A DNA stretch of 64,000 nucleotides, taken from the NCBI GenBank assembly GCA_035561135.1, contig DATMYA010000008.1:62001-126000 (forward strand). The letters run 5' to 3'. Both the position numbers and the translations under genes were made by a program. The stretch's first letter is position 1; each line of letters starts with the position of its first letter. This document shows, in pieces, positions 56,170 through 64,000 of the stretch. Source of the DNA: Clostridia bacterium (GTDB taxonomy: Bacteria; Acidobacteriota; Terriglobia; Terriglobales; Acidobacteriaceae). The notes under the pieces were generated by a model. It was given only the letters and a program-made list of their open reading frames with translations. It had not been told where the DNA came from and did no database searches.

Positions 56170-56184
56170 AGGACATATTGTCCT
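56170..56184. promoter_or_regulatory. Candidate methyltransferase operator, M.SsoII-like 15-mer
   Basis: AGGACATATTGTCCT is an inverted repeat (AGGACA and TGTCCT around TAT) 32 bp upstream of the methyltransferase ATG. From memory, the regulatory site bound by the M.SsoII N-terminal domain is AGGACAAATTGTCCT, a one-base difference. Further half-sites TTGTCC (56189-56194) and TATGTCC (56196-56202) follow. It lies in the 176-bp gap after the NERD-helicase gene, where the restriction promoter should be. Confidence 0.72.
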
Positions 56185-56314
56185 AAAATTGTCCCTATGT
56201 CCAGCCCTCTTCCGTCAGCCCTTTAAATTCTACCGCAAAAGGCGAACAAATAGCGAATACTTCGAGTGTCAAATTCCCGGGGAACTGCCATGGTGGGACT
56301 TGAAAAACTGATTG

Positions 56315-57997
56315 CTAAACGGACTTAGTGATGGTGGACTTCGCCTTCAAGGCGGTCAGAATTTCGGGCCTTCCCACGATGCACAGTAGAGACCTTGCCC
56401 TGGTTAGCCCCACATACAAGAGTTCCTTCTCAGGCAACGTGCCTTCCGGAATGACCAACACGACAACAGCATTATCCAACCCCTTGAAACGTCGAACGCC
56501 ACTGCAAGTCACCGAGCTCTGAGGGGCTTTATCGACTTGCTGAAGCTTCAACCTCTTCAGGTCTTCACAGACCCGAAAATTCTCAGAATCCAGCTCCATC
56601 GTACTCAGAATCGTAATCTGCGATTGGGCGATGTGCTCTGAATCGAGCAGCTTTCCGACAAGGTCACTCAGCTGCTTGGTAATTGACTGTTTGTTGTCCA
56701 ATTCCGTCCACAGCACGGGTGGACCGTCAGGGCCTAATGGACGTGCGGCAGCCGATCCAAACCAAGGCGCCGCGACGCGGAAGATTTGTTTACTATTCCT
56801 AAGATTGTTTGTGAGTGGAAAGGGTGCTTGTGGAATGAGACGAGCAAATGCAGCAGGCATCTCGTAAAGCTGCTGCTGATTATCATAGAAGACATACAAG
56901 AGCGAATCGGGCTCGAGGCAGGTCTCCAGTGCTTCCCACCATTCTGCACAGAAATCCTGACCTTCATCGATGATGAGAGCCTCAATTTTCAAATCCGAAA
57001 CCTTGGCAGTCTCCATCAGCAAGAGCGCCCATTCGTCCCTCGTAACTCCCTCGATCTCGCGCGGAACTTCCAATCCGGCGCTTTGAGCGGACTTGAGAAC
57101 GAACTCGTGGAACGTTAGGACGGACAGGTGTTCTCGACTCCCTATTCTCGCTTTCAAATGGTTAGCGAGCGGCCGATTGAAGCAGAGGAGAATGGTCTCA
57201 AGGCAATATTCTGCGCACCGCACCGCCTTCTCAATTGCAAGTACCGTCTTACCAGTTCCAGCAGGCCCTGAGACCGCGCAACGCGGATGATTAGACAGGA
57301 AGTCAAGAATCCAGAATTGCTCGGTCGAAAGATAATCTATCTCTTTTTCTTCACGCCGAATCTCGACGACCGCCGGGACCCTCAATTGAAAGCTTCGAGC
57401 AAGCGAGTTGACAAAAGCTTTGACCCCAAGGGCTGTCAGTGGCTGTTCCGGTGCACCGAGCGGTGTTCCAATCCCCATCCTCTGCGCAACCCAAGCTCCG
57501 ACTTTGGCGAACTGATCAGTGAAGCAAAAAATGGTTAACGGCCGATCGGGGCCCAGATCGTCTGCAGGCTTTTCTGAATGAGGAAATATCACGCCGTGCC
57601 GGGCTCTGATATGAGGAAGGCTGAAGGATTTTGAGGCCCGCATCTTTTCCAGCAGTCGATGCTTACAGGTTCGAGCCTGATACACCGGATCCTTTATTAC
57701 GCTTGTAAAGCCGTAGCGATTCGTTGTGCGCCATCGATCGTTTTCAGCATTGTATTCAATCTCGCCGCCTTTCACTTCAAGGCAAAGCATGCCGAGTCTT
57801 TCATGGACGATAACAAAATCGGCCTCGCCATCGATTTCCTCGCCTCGAGGTGACAATCCAAGCCACGGACGTGAATAAAAGACGAAAAATTCTTCGCCTA
57901 GCTGGCTTTCCAATGCCTCGAACACCTGTATCTCTGCTGACCTGAATGGGTCAGCGGAAACGTGAGGCGGCACGGCCTTCGGAAACATCGTTGCCAT
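56315..57997 (-). CDS. NERD nuclease-related domain fused to a UvrD-like SF1 helicase
   Basis: This 560-residue protein has a NERD domain at residues 15-115: EEIDGEADFVIVHERLGMLCLEVKGG, with Asp60, Glu74 and Lys76 in PD-(D/E)xK positions. An SF1 helicase follows: CAVSGPAGTGKTVLAIEKAV (Walker A), ALIIDEGQDF (Walker B), FYDNQQQLYEMP, GVRRFKGLDNAVVVLV and LLYVGLTRARSLLCIVG (motif VI). It is shorter than UvrD because the 1B/2B insertions are reduced. Its ATG overlaps the drmB stop (TGATG). Such proteins occur near DISARM-like genes; here it stands where DrmC, a phospholipase-D protein, is usually found. Confidence 0.87.
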   Translation of the reverse strand: MATMFPKAVPPHVSADPFRSAEIQVFEALESQLGEEFFVFYSRPWLGLSPRGEEIDGEADFVIVHERLGMLCLEVKGGEIEYNAENDRWRTTNRYGFTSVIKDPVYQARTCKHRLLEKMRASKSFSLPHIRARHGVIFPHSEKPADDLGPDRPLTIFCFTDQFAKVGAWVAQRMGIGTPLGAPEQPLTALGVKAFVNSLARSFQLRVPAVVEIRREEKEIDYLSTEQFWILDFLSNHPRCAVSGPAGTGKTVLAIEKAVRCAEYCLETILLCFNRPLANHLKARIGSREHLSVLTFHEFVLKSAQSAGLEVPREIEGVTRDEWALLLMETAKVSDLKIEALIIDEGQDFCAEWWEALETCLEPDSLLYVFYDNQQQLYEMPAAFARLIPQAPFPLTNNLRNSKQIFRVAAPWFGSAAARPLGPDGPPVLWTELDNKQSITKQLSDLVGKLLDSEHIAQSQITILSTMELDSENFRVCEDLKRLKLQQVDKAPQSSVTCSGVRRFKGLDNAVVVLVIPEGTLPEKELLYVGLTRARSLLCIVGRPEILTALKAKSTITKSV

Positions 57998-59805
57998 CAG
58001 AGTGCAGCTCCCAACGAAGAAAAGAAGCCAACCTTAGGGTCATCAGGCATTCCGACTAGTAGAGCTCGGTCAAGAAAGCCATTAAATTCCTCACAGGACG
58101 TTTCCGGGGCCAGAACACAGGAATGACAAGCGGCGCCGTTAGTTGCTTCCGAGAGTGAGGCAATACCTTCAATGCACAATGGGTCAGACGAGCACCAGCG
58201 CAATGACGATATCGCCGACCTGATAGTCGCTTGTAACAGCGTTGAATCACCTTGTCGGGAAAGGCCACCTAAAGTTCCGTCGGAATCTGCCGTTGCTGTA
58301 AAGATCAAAACCCCACTCATTGCTGGGTCATCGTCCACGTAAAGGCGCTCTCGCAGGGAGGCACTTGAGTACCCACACTCAAGACTTAGTTGGCGCATCA
58401 GTGCGTGCGCAAATGTATGGATTAGCAGCAGTTTCGGTGTAACAGAGCGCTTAGGCTTCTTCCCGTATCGCTCTTCAAAGAGTTTGGCAAATCTCTCATT
58501 TATCTGCGAGGCACGCTTCCCAATAATCGCGCTCTGGCTCTGCCACATTTCGATTGCGTCTCGGTTTAGCTCAACAAAAATCCCTTCACCTCTGACATCT
58601 ATGGCGGGGAGCCACTTCAAATCAGCGATGGGGGTGGCCGCGATTGGCGCAACATACTTCTTGCTATCGGTATCTTCAGAAGACAGTGGATTGATGCGCG
58701 TGAATCCAGTTAGCGCTCGTACTTCGCGCAATCGGACTACCCTACGAATTTTGCTCACCCAAGGGCTCAGCGTTCCCGGGAACTCCGCACGTAACTCGAA
58801 TTCTCCTGAATTGCTAAAAGCATCGGGCTCTGCGGAAAACCGCAAGTATTCGTCCACTCGAAGGTCTTCAGAGCTGCTCTCCAGTTGTTGAATTCGGAGT
58901 TCCAGCGCATTCGCAATCTCAGCGGATGACATCGGGATATCTGACAGCGGTCCGGTTTGTTTTAGCCACTCAATCTGATTGGCGCGCTGTGCAGGTTCGG
59001 TAGCTACCAGAGGTCCCCAAAATGTTCCGAGCATTTCTTGCAAAGTATCGGACCACGGGGGAATGCTGAGCGCGGACTGTGTAAGTGGGAAATACAGATT
59101 CGAGGCGCCGCGTTGCATGGCTACGAGTCGGCCGCCATTGCAATCCTCTGGACTGGACAACCACGGCCGTCTCCCTCGGCATGGAAAGATAAATTCCGAT
59201 TTCCGGAAAATACCATCCATGCTCTTACTGGCTTTACAGCTCGGACAACGAAGAGTCAGGCCTGCCAATCCAGCAGCTTCGGACTTCAAAATCAGATTCT
59301 TGCGATTTTGGCATCCTTCCTTATGCGCCACCCATGCGTCCCAGGGGAACTCCTCAAGATGCCCATATTCGCACGCAGCCACGAAGCGAACGGGGATTAC
59401 GAAAATTCGTTTCTCTCCTCCAAGCTCGTTGCTGCAGTCAGGGCAAAAACGAAATGCTTTGCCCATTACTTTGCCCCATCTTAAGCTAGGGCGGATCCTA
59501 TGACACCCAGGACAATGCAACCAGTCCGGAAATCGTACTCCCACTAGTGTTGAGGGATCGTCGTCCGAGAGTGCCACTGGTGGAAGTCGGAAACCGAGAA
59601 CCTTCAGCTTTCTTTGCAGTCTCGGCTCTGTGATTACCTGCTTATTTTTAAGTCCAGCTGGTTTGGCGCGTTCGTCCCACGCCTCGAGCCCTGCGGCAAC
59701 ACCTGATACCGGAGCGCCGTCTGCTCTGAAATCGACAATTGCGCCCGGACCAAAAGTTGATACGACAGAGCTTCTCCGAAGCTTTCCAAGTTGGTTATTT
59801 GCCAC
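57997..59805 (-). CDS. drmB: DISARM protein DrmB (DUF1998 domain)
   Basis: The protein of about 602 residues has N-terminal zinc-binding Cys groups (LHCPGCHRIRPSL, FCPDCSNELGGEK, VAACEYGHLEEFPWDAW, LRCPSCKASKS, FPCRGRRPW). The C-terminal DUF1998 region reads LLLIHTFAHALMRQLSLECGYSSASLRERLY, then GGLSRQGDS and a CHSCVLAPETSCEEFN cluster. DrmB acts with the helicase DrmA to bind and restrict phage DNA in DISARM; its biochemical role is not fully known. GTG 59805, behind AAGGGGGC, overlaps the drmA end by 11 bp. Confidence 0.88.
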   Translation of the reverse strand: MANNQLGKLRRSSVVSTFGPGAIVDFRADGAPVSGVAAGLEAWDERAKPAGLKNKQVITEPRLQRKLKVLGFRLPPVALSDDDPSTLVGVRFPDWLHCPGCHRIRPSLRWGKVMGKAFRFCPDCSNELGGEKRIFVIPVRFVAACEYGHLEEFPWDAWVAHKEGCQNRKNLILKSEAAGLAGLTLRCPSCKASKSMDGIFRKSEFIFPCRGRRPWLSSPEDCNGGRLVAMQRGASNLYFPLTQSALSIPPWSDTLQEMLGTFWGPLVATEPAQRANQIEWLKQTGPLSDIPMSSAEIANALELRIQQLESSSEDLRVDEYLRFSAEPDAFSNSGEFELRAEFPGTLSPWVSKIRRVVRLREVRALTGFTRINPLSSEDTDSKKYVAPIAATPIADLKWLPAIDVRGEGIFVELNRDAIEMWQSQSAIIGKRASQINERFAKLFEERYGKKPKRSVTPKLLLIHTFAHALMRQLSLECGYSSASLRERLYVDDDPAMSGVLIFTATADSDGTLGGLSRQGDSTLLQATIRSAISSLRWCSSDPLCIEGIASLSEATNGAACHSCVLAPETSCEEFNGFLDRALLVGMPDDPKVGFFSSLGAAL

Positions 59806-62800
59806 TTTTTGCCCCCTTCGCATAGCTTGGAAGTTCTTCCTCAGGCGCCAAGCGCTCCGTCAACATGAACGGCGTCCCAGGCTCTACATTTCGCAAGCTG
59901 TTTGGCGTCGGCCAGCATTCGCCGGGTGCTCGTCCGCAAGCTCTCAGTTCCGCAGCACGTTCGGCACTAATTAGGAGGCTCTCCTTCAGTTTGTAGTCGT
60001 TCCAATAACGTTTGAGCCCAATGCGTTCAGCCCAACGGGTGAGGATTTTTTTGAGATCGGCTGCAGTTCCACTCGTTTCCTCTCCTTGGCTCGCCAAGTC
60101 TGACCGGTCAACAACCAGTTGCACAAAACTGTCGATGGCTTCTTCGTAATTTTTGCGAAGTTGCGGATTGTCGCGCATCTCTGCAACGAAGTGTCGTATT
60201 AGCGCAACCAGAGGAGCATGAAGAGCTCGGTCTCGCGCTCGTGAAGCGAAAGGTGTGACGCTTGTCGCATCAACCTCTCGGTACAACGTTCGGTGCCAAG
60301 TGCGTAATGTCTCGTAATGCGACCTATCACGGGCTTTACCGGCGTTGTAGACCGCGACAATTAATCCCGCCACTGAACCCCTGCCCACTCTGGAAGTCGA
60401 CTGAATGTACTCTGAAATGCCCTTTGGCTGACCATTCACGACCATCAGTCCCAAACGCGGAATGTCCACTCCAACGCTGATCATGTTGCTGGCAAGCAGC
60501 ACATCCACGCATCCCGCCTCGCCGGTTTTGTTTTTTAGCGTATCGAGCAGTTCACGGACCTCGGTCTGCGTAACACGACTGGTCAACTCTCGTACTTCTC
60601 GCGCTGCCTTAGGTTGTTCATCCCGATACTTTGCATATTGGTCAATGCTCATTCCGACGTCATCTTGCATCAAAACGACAGCACCTCCCAATTCTCGCAA
60701 CGAGTTGAAATACGTGACCAAAGTGGAGTATGGGTCCCTGACTTCTGGGGATGGGATTTGCTGCGCTGATTGGAGTAATGAAGCACAAGTTGCCTGCAAC
60801 GCGAACTTTGCCGATCGGCCCGCTGTAGTTACGCCGAGGTATAGTCGCCCCGAGGAATTTGGGTCGATAACACAAAAACATGAATCGGAGGCATCGATTC
60901 CCGGGGGCGGAAACTGCAACGTCTTACGGCCAAAGAGAGCTCTGACCTGCGGTTCAGCGCGTCGAATCGTCGCCGTTGAACCAATTATCTTTGGCTTTGA
61001 GCTCGAGACTTTTCCGTCGATGACCCGGCGTGAACAGAGTTTGTCGATTGCAACTTCGTAAAGGCCCGCCATCGTTCCGAGCGGCCCCGAGATCAGGTGC
61101 AGCTCATCTTGAATAATGAGGTCAGGAGATGAAACTGCGCCTCTGCCAAACAGAACTCCGCAGTCGGGATTTCTGACAATCTGAGCGAATTTGTCGACGG
61201 TACCGACGAGTAATGAAGGCAGTTGCCGGTATACGGCATCATCCACAGTCCACACTGGCAAGTTCGACAGTTGCCCCAACGCGCATTCTGCATTCGTGCA
61301 GCGCACTACGAACAAAGATTGCGCATCATCTGGAGTCCAAGTCAGTTTCTTCCTGCAGGATGGACAGGTAGTCAGCTGAACGGCTGACGCCTTGCTGGGA
61401 TCACCGGAAAAGTAATTGGCTTTAGCTGTCTCATAATCGTTTGGCACGGAGTCGCTTCCGACCCACATTCCGATCCCAAACCGAGCCTTTGCCCCAAGCA
61501 ACTGGGGTTTGTCGAGGCGAATGAGCTCGCATGCCAGAATCAAAGCGGCCGCTCGCTCGTACTGCTGAGTCGTGAGCAGTCGCAGCGTATATCGCATAAT
61601 GCACGCTACCCCAGCGCCCTCATCGGGCAACTTCCGACGCATTCTCCTGAAAAACAGCAAGAAAGCGAGAATTCCCAAGTATGCTTCGGTTTTTCCACCG
61701 CCTGTTGGGAACCAAAGGAGATCCATGATTTCTCGCTCGGGGTGATCGTCTTTGCATAGAGACGGGATGTTCAAGAGTATGAAAGCGAGCTGAAAAGGAC
61801 GCCACTGCAAGGGCTTCTTCTCTTCATCCGTCCAAATCCGTTGCGTGTTCATTGCCCGGTTTGCCAGCTTGAACGCGACACGCGCAGTTTGGTCTTTCAT
61901 TAGAAGATCGATTCCCGCTTCGATTCGGAAGGCAGTCTTCTCACAATCGGAAATGTGTCGCTTTGCCTGCTGTAACATTTCGCCATCCAAGCCCTCTGTC
62001 GAGAGACTTGAAATCCAGGCACGGTAGCACTTGGGAAGGAGTGGAAGTGCTTTCTGCAGCTCTGCGTCTGACGCATTGGAGAGCCAATCAGCCGAAAGCG
62101 GTGAGACAGTTGAAGTGTTCTTAAGAACCTCAAAACACTTATGCCCATCCATGCTTACTGAAGGAACGAGCTGCTGTGGAATCCAGGATGTGGAAACCCA
62201 CTCAGCGGACCCGTCTGGCAATTCTCGCCAATCAGCTGAACACGTGTGTCCGGTCGCATACTCCCGTGCATTTCGATACAGAAGTCTTGCCGTCTTCGCA
62301 TCGTCGTCCTCACCGGAAATATTCGACGGGCGCGCAATAAGTTTTTGTGCTTTCCCGGCCTTTATTGTCAGCTTTACCTGATAAAGGCATTTAGCAGTGG
62401 TATCGTCTTTTGAATCACCCTTCTTTGATTTGTTGGCGTTGATTACCGCCATCGTGACAAGAGTTCCATCCTTCCACTCTGCCTTGTTGTAGTAGAGCTC
62501 TAAATTTGGAATTCCTGTTTTGGAGGACGGGATACTCGCGCTCCGGGAATTGAGGAGAACAGGAATAGTTGTTCGATGTTGATGGCGCTTCCAGCCATAC
62601 CGCTCTTTCCCATCCACAACGGCCTCAAGGACTCGCTCGTAAGTTGCGCATTCGAGCGTCGCCGAGATTGGGAGGGCGTCCGTCGCAATCGCGAACGAAA
62701 TTCCAGCAGATGCCGGTCTAGTTGTACGGTCTAGCGGTGCTGCATCTGAAGCGGTCGAGTTTTCGTCATCACCATTACCAGACTGGAGGCTTTCATTCTC

Positions 62801-62950
62801 CTCATCTGAAACCGTCGTCGCTTGGGGAAACAGTATACCGGTGAGATAAACATCGTTTGGTCGGTCCGCCAGTATCTCGCTGTCGCTGTGCGGGCCGACA
62901 AGATCAGCTTCAAGCCGCTGAACTAAAGACTTTCGAGGGGTTGCGCTCAC
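59795..62950 (-). CDS. drmA: DISARM helicase DrmA
   Basis: About 1,051 residues with SF2 motifs: LLWFPTGGGKTEAYLGILAF near residue 415 (Walker A), LIIQDELHLISGPLG near 612 (DExH), IIGSTATI (III), LLASNMISVGVDIPRLGLMV (V) and STSRVGRG (VI). A zinc ribbon (CPSCRKKLTW; CTNAECALG) is inserted between motifs I and II. The sequence around DELHLISGPLGT is characteristic of DrmA. The start GTG 62950 overlaps the upstream helicase stop (GTGA); the frame is open to 63103, but that part lies within the upstream gene. DrmA with DrmB forms the conserved DISARM core. Confidence 0.9.
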   Translation of the reverse strand: MSATPRKSLVQRLEADLVGPHSDSEILADRPNDVYLTGILFPQATTVSDEENESLQSGNGDDENSTASDAAPLDRTTRPASAGISFAIATDALPISATLECATYERVLEAVVDGKERYGWKRHQHRTTIPVLLNSRSASIPSSKTGIPNLELYYNKAEWKDGTLVTMAVINANKSKKGDSKDDTTAKCLYQVKLTIKAGKAQKLIARPSNISGEDDDAKTARLLYRNAREYATGHTCSADWRELPDGSAEWVSTSWIPQQLVPSVSMDGHKCFEVLKNTSTVSPLSADWLSNASDAELQKALPLLPKCYRAWISSLSTEGLDGEMLQQAKRHISDCEKTAFRIEAGIDLLMKDQTARVAFKLANRAMNTQRIWTDEEKKPLQWRPFQLAFILLNIPSLCKDDHPEREIMDLLWFPTGGGKTEAYLGILAFLLFFRRMRRKLPDEGAGVACIMRYTLRLLTTQQYERAAALILACELIRLDKPQLLGAKARFGIGMWVGSDSVPNDYETAKANYFSGDPSKASAVQLTTCPSCRKKLTWTPDDAQSLFVVRCTNAECALGQLSNLPVWTVDDAVYRQLPSLLVGTVDKFAQIVRNPDCGVLFGRGAVSSPDLIIQDELHLISGPLGTMAGLYEVAIDKLCSRRVIDGKVSSSKPKIIGSTATIRRAEPQVRALFGRKTLQFPPPGIDASDSCFCVIDPNSSGRLYLGVTTAGRSAKFALQATCASLLQSAQQIPSPEVRDPYSTLVTYFNSLRELGGAVVLMQDDVGMSIDQYAKYRDEQPKAAREVRELTSRVTQTEVRELLDTLKNKTGEAGCVDVLLASNMISVGVDIPRLGLMVVNGQPKGISEYIQSTSRVGRGSVAGLIVAVYNAGKARDRSHYETLRTWHRTLYREVDATSVTPFASRARDRALHAPLVALIRHFVAEMRDNPQLRKNYEEAIDSFVQLVVDRSDLASQGEETSGTAADLKKILTRWAERIGLKRYWNDYKLKESLLISAERAAELRACGRAPGECWPTPNSLRNVEPGTPFMLTERLAPEEELPSYAKGAKSGK

Positions 62951-64000
62951 TTTCGCTTGCCTCCATAGGAATAAAATCGAACTGTCGGGAATGCGCAGGG
63001 CACGGGCGCAAGCATAATGCCACTCTCGTTGAAGGGCGGCAGCAACGACTGTAAGCCGGTATTTTCGGGTGCAAGCACAATAGACCTGACTCCAACTGAC
63101 CACACGTCGTAGATGTTGGGGCTTGGGCGCAACTTGGTCTTGCTGTTCACTTTTCTTCCTACGAAGAAGAGTTCCTTATTCACAACGTCGCTAAGATGCC
63201 CGACCACCGTCTCGTTGTAAATGAGCCGGTATCGAAAGTCTTTTTCCCTGTCAGTTTGCGCGCTGAGCTTGAACACTGATCCGGACAATTGGGAAAGAAC
63301 AGTTTGGCTCGCTATCGCTTCTTCGGCATTCTTGTAAAGCGACTGAGAAGCTTGTCCCAGCGGATCGACGTCTCCATTCATGCCAATCTCGACAGATGCC
63401 GGATGCGACTTCGCATAATCGACGTGAAATGCCCTGCCAGACGGTTTAAGTGTCCGCATCCATTTAAAACCGTTTCCTATCTTGAGCGACTTGCGCGCTC
63501 GCGTAGCCCCTACGAAAAGAACGCTCGCCTCTTCGTCTAGGCTAGAACATTCTCGATCATCATCATCGTTAAAGTGCAGATGTACGTCATCCGCTTCACG
63601 GCCCTTCGAGGCGTGAATCGTCCCAATGATCGGTCCTGTGCTGCCGACGTCCGGACTCGTGAAATCGATTGGTGGTCTCGGCCTCGAAAGCACTCTTCGC
63701 AACTGATGAATATTTACGAGATCTTTACTCTCCTGGGCCACTCTCTTGAGTAATGCCCAGATAACTTCTGAGTGACCGCTGGCAAGCGCCGAAGACATTC
63801 GCTTGCGGACGAGACCTTCGAAGGTAGATCTCGTTATCTGTCGCTCGCAATAGTCCCAAAACAGTAGTGCCACCCATGGGTGCACACACGAAGGGTATCC
63901 TGAAATTCGCACCCGGTGTTTGGTCTCTGCACCTGAAAGCAGCGAAGATGCTTTAAGAACTTCACCCCGGCTTCTGAACAGTACGAGCAGATCTTCACTA
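62947..64000 (-). CDS. SF1 (UvrD/PcrA-like) helicase, C-terminal part; gene continues beyond window
   Basis: The frame is open to the right edge (EDLLVLFRSRGEVLKASSLL), so only about 350 C-terminal residues are visible. They include IIGTIHASKGREADDVHLHF (motif V type) and EEASVLFVGATRARKSLKIG (motif VI with the arginine finger), as in UvrD-family helicases. The last 130 residues are an extra domain without a recognised family (RYRLIYNETVVGHLSDVVN; FPTVRFYSYGGKRK). Its stop overlaps the drmA start (GTGA), so it is the upstream partner in the operon. The N-terminal motifs cannot be checked. Confidence 0.82.
   Translation of the reverse strand, partial: SEDLLVLFRSRGEVLKASSLLSGAETKHRVRISGYPSCVHPWVALLFWDYCERQITRSTFEGLVRKRMSSALASGHSEVIWALLKRVAQESKDLVNIHQLRRVLSRPRPPIDFTSPDVGSTGPIIGTIHASKGREADDVHLHFNDDDDRECSSLDEEASVLFVGATRARKSLKIGNGFKWMRTLKPSGRAFHVDYAKSHPASVEIGMNGDVDPLGQASQSLYKNAEEAIASQTVLSQLSGSVFKLSAQTDREKDFRYRLIYNETVVGHLSDVVNKELFFVGRKVNSKTKLRPSPNIYDVWSVGVRSIVLAPENTGLQSLLPPFNESGIMLAPVPCAFPTVRFYSYGGKRK

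Noticed and set aside
1..64000. CRISPR arrays, tRNA, rRNA and intact insertion sequences
   Set aside because: I looked for short regularly spaced repeats, cloverleaf-like segments and transposase genes with terminal inverted repeats and found none that I could support.

Overview
The window looks like a chromosome segment of a soil-type Acidobacteriota. The signs are a very large Oar-type TonB-dependent receptor with a carboxypeptidase-regulatory N-terminus, a giant secreted NHL/MBG-repeat protein, and a uronate catabolic operon. This taxonomic call is inference; there is no rRNA or other marker gene in the window. Base composition is moderately GC-rich, with one clearly GC-richer foreign patch near 28.8-29.8 kb.

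Region 1 (1-11 kb) is ordinary chromosome. It holds the end of an alginate-export-type outer-membrane protein, a zinc-ribbon protein, a phospholipase-D/cardiolipin synthase, Dps, an NAD(P)-binding oxidoreductase, a DUF1059 protein, two MFS exporters and a MobB-MobA fusion. It also holds a thioredoxin-like gene with an in-frame TGA in a U-x-x-C motif, followed by a hairpin that fits a bacterial SECIS element. This is a good candidate selenoprotein that ordinary gene calling would truncate.

Region 2 (11-17 kb) is one secreted protein of about 1,700 residues with NHL repeats and six 79-residue MBG repeats. A gene-poor stretch with a phosphoenolpyruvate carboxylase-like remnant follows.

Region 3 (17.3-28.2 kb) is a single minus-strand operon for polyuronate (alginate-like) use. 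In order of transcription it encodes a LacI regulator, an ExuT-like transporter, an SDR reductase, a TonB-dependent receptor, a heparinase-type lyase, KDG kinase, KDPG aldolase and a KdgF-like cupin. Several genes are coupled by 1-4 nt overlaps, and a palindromic operator lies in front of the regulator.

Region 4 (28.2-39.1 kb) has an ABC-ATPase remnant and a broken, GC-rich epoxide hydrolase. Next comes a bacterial alpha-2-macroglobulin module: a DUF1175 lipoprotein, an alpha-2-macroglobulin with a CTEQ thioester and a membrane protein, convergent with a transpeptidase and a SpoIID-type protein.

Region 5 (39.1-64 kb) is an accessory island. It opens with decayed integration genes and a large serine recombinase, followed by a protein with four helix-turn-helix repeats, small element-type genes, and a Smr/TPR plus TPR pair. 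A long minus-strand defence block then runs to the window edge: an SF1 helicase (cut by the edge), DrmA and DrmB of DISARM type, a NERD-SF1 helicase, an EcoRII/SsoII-type cytosine methyltransferase and restriction enzyme, a DUF262-HNH protein, Vsr, and a nuclease-STAND ATPase resembling Avs proteins. A 15-bp palindrome before the methyltransferase differs by one base from the operator I recall for M.SsoII, which suggests methyltransferase autoregulation. No tRNA, rRNA, intact IS element or CRISPR array was seen.
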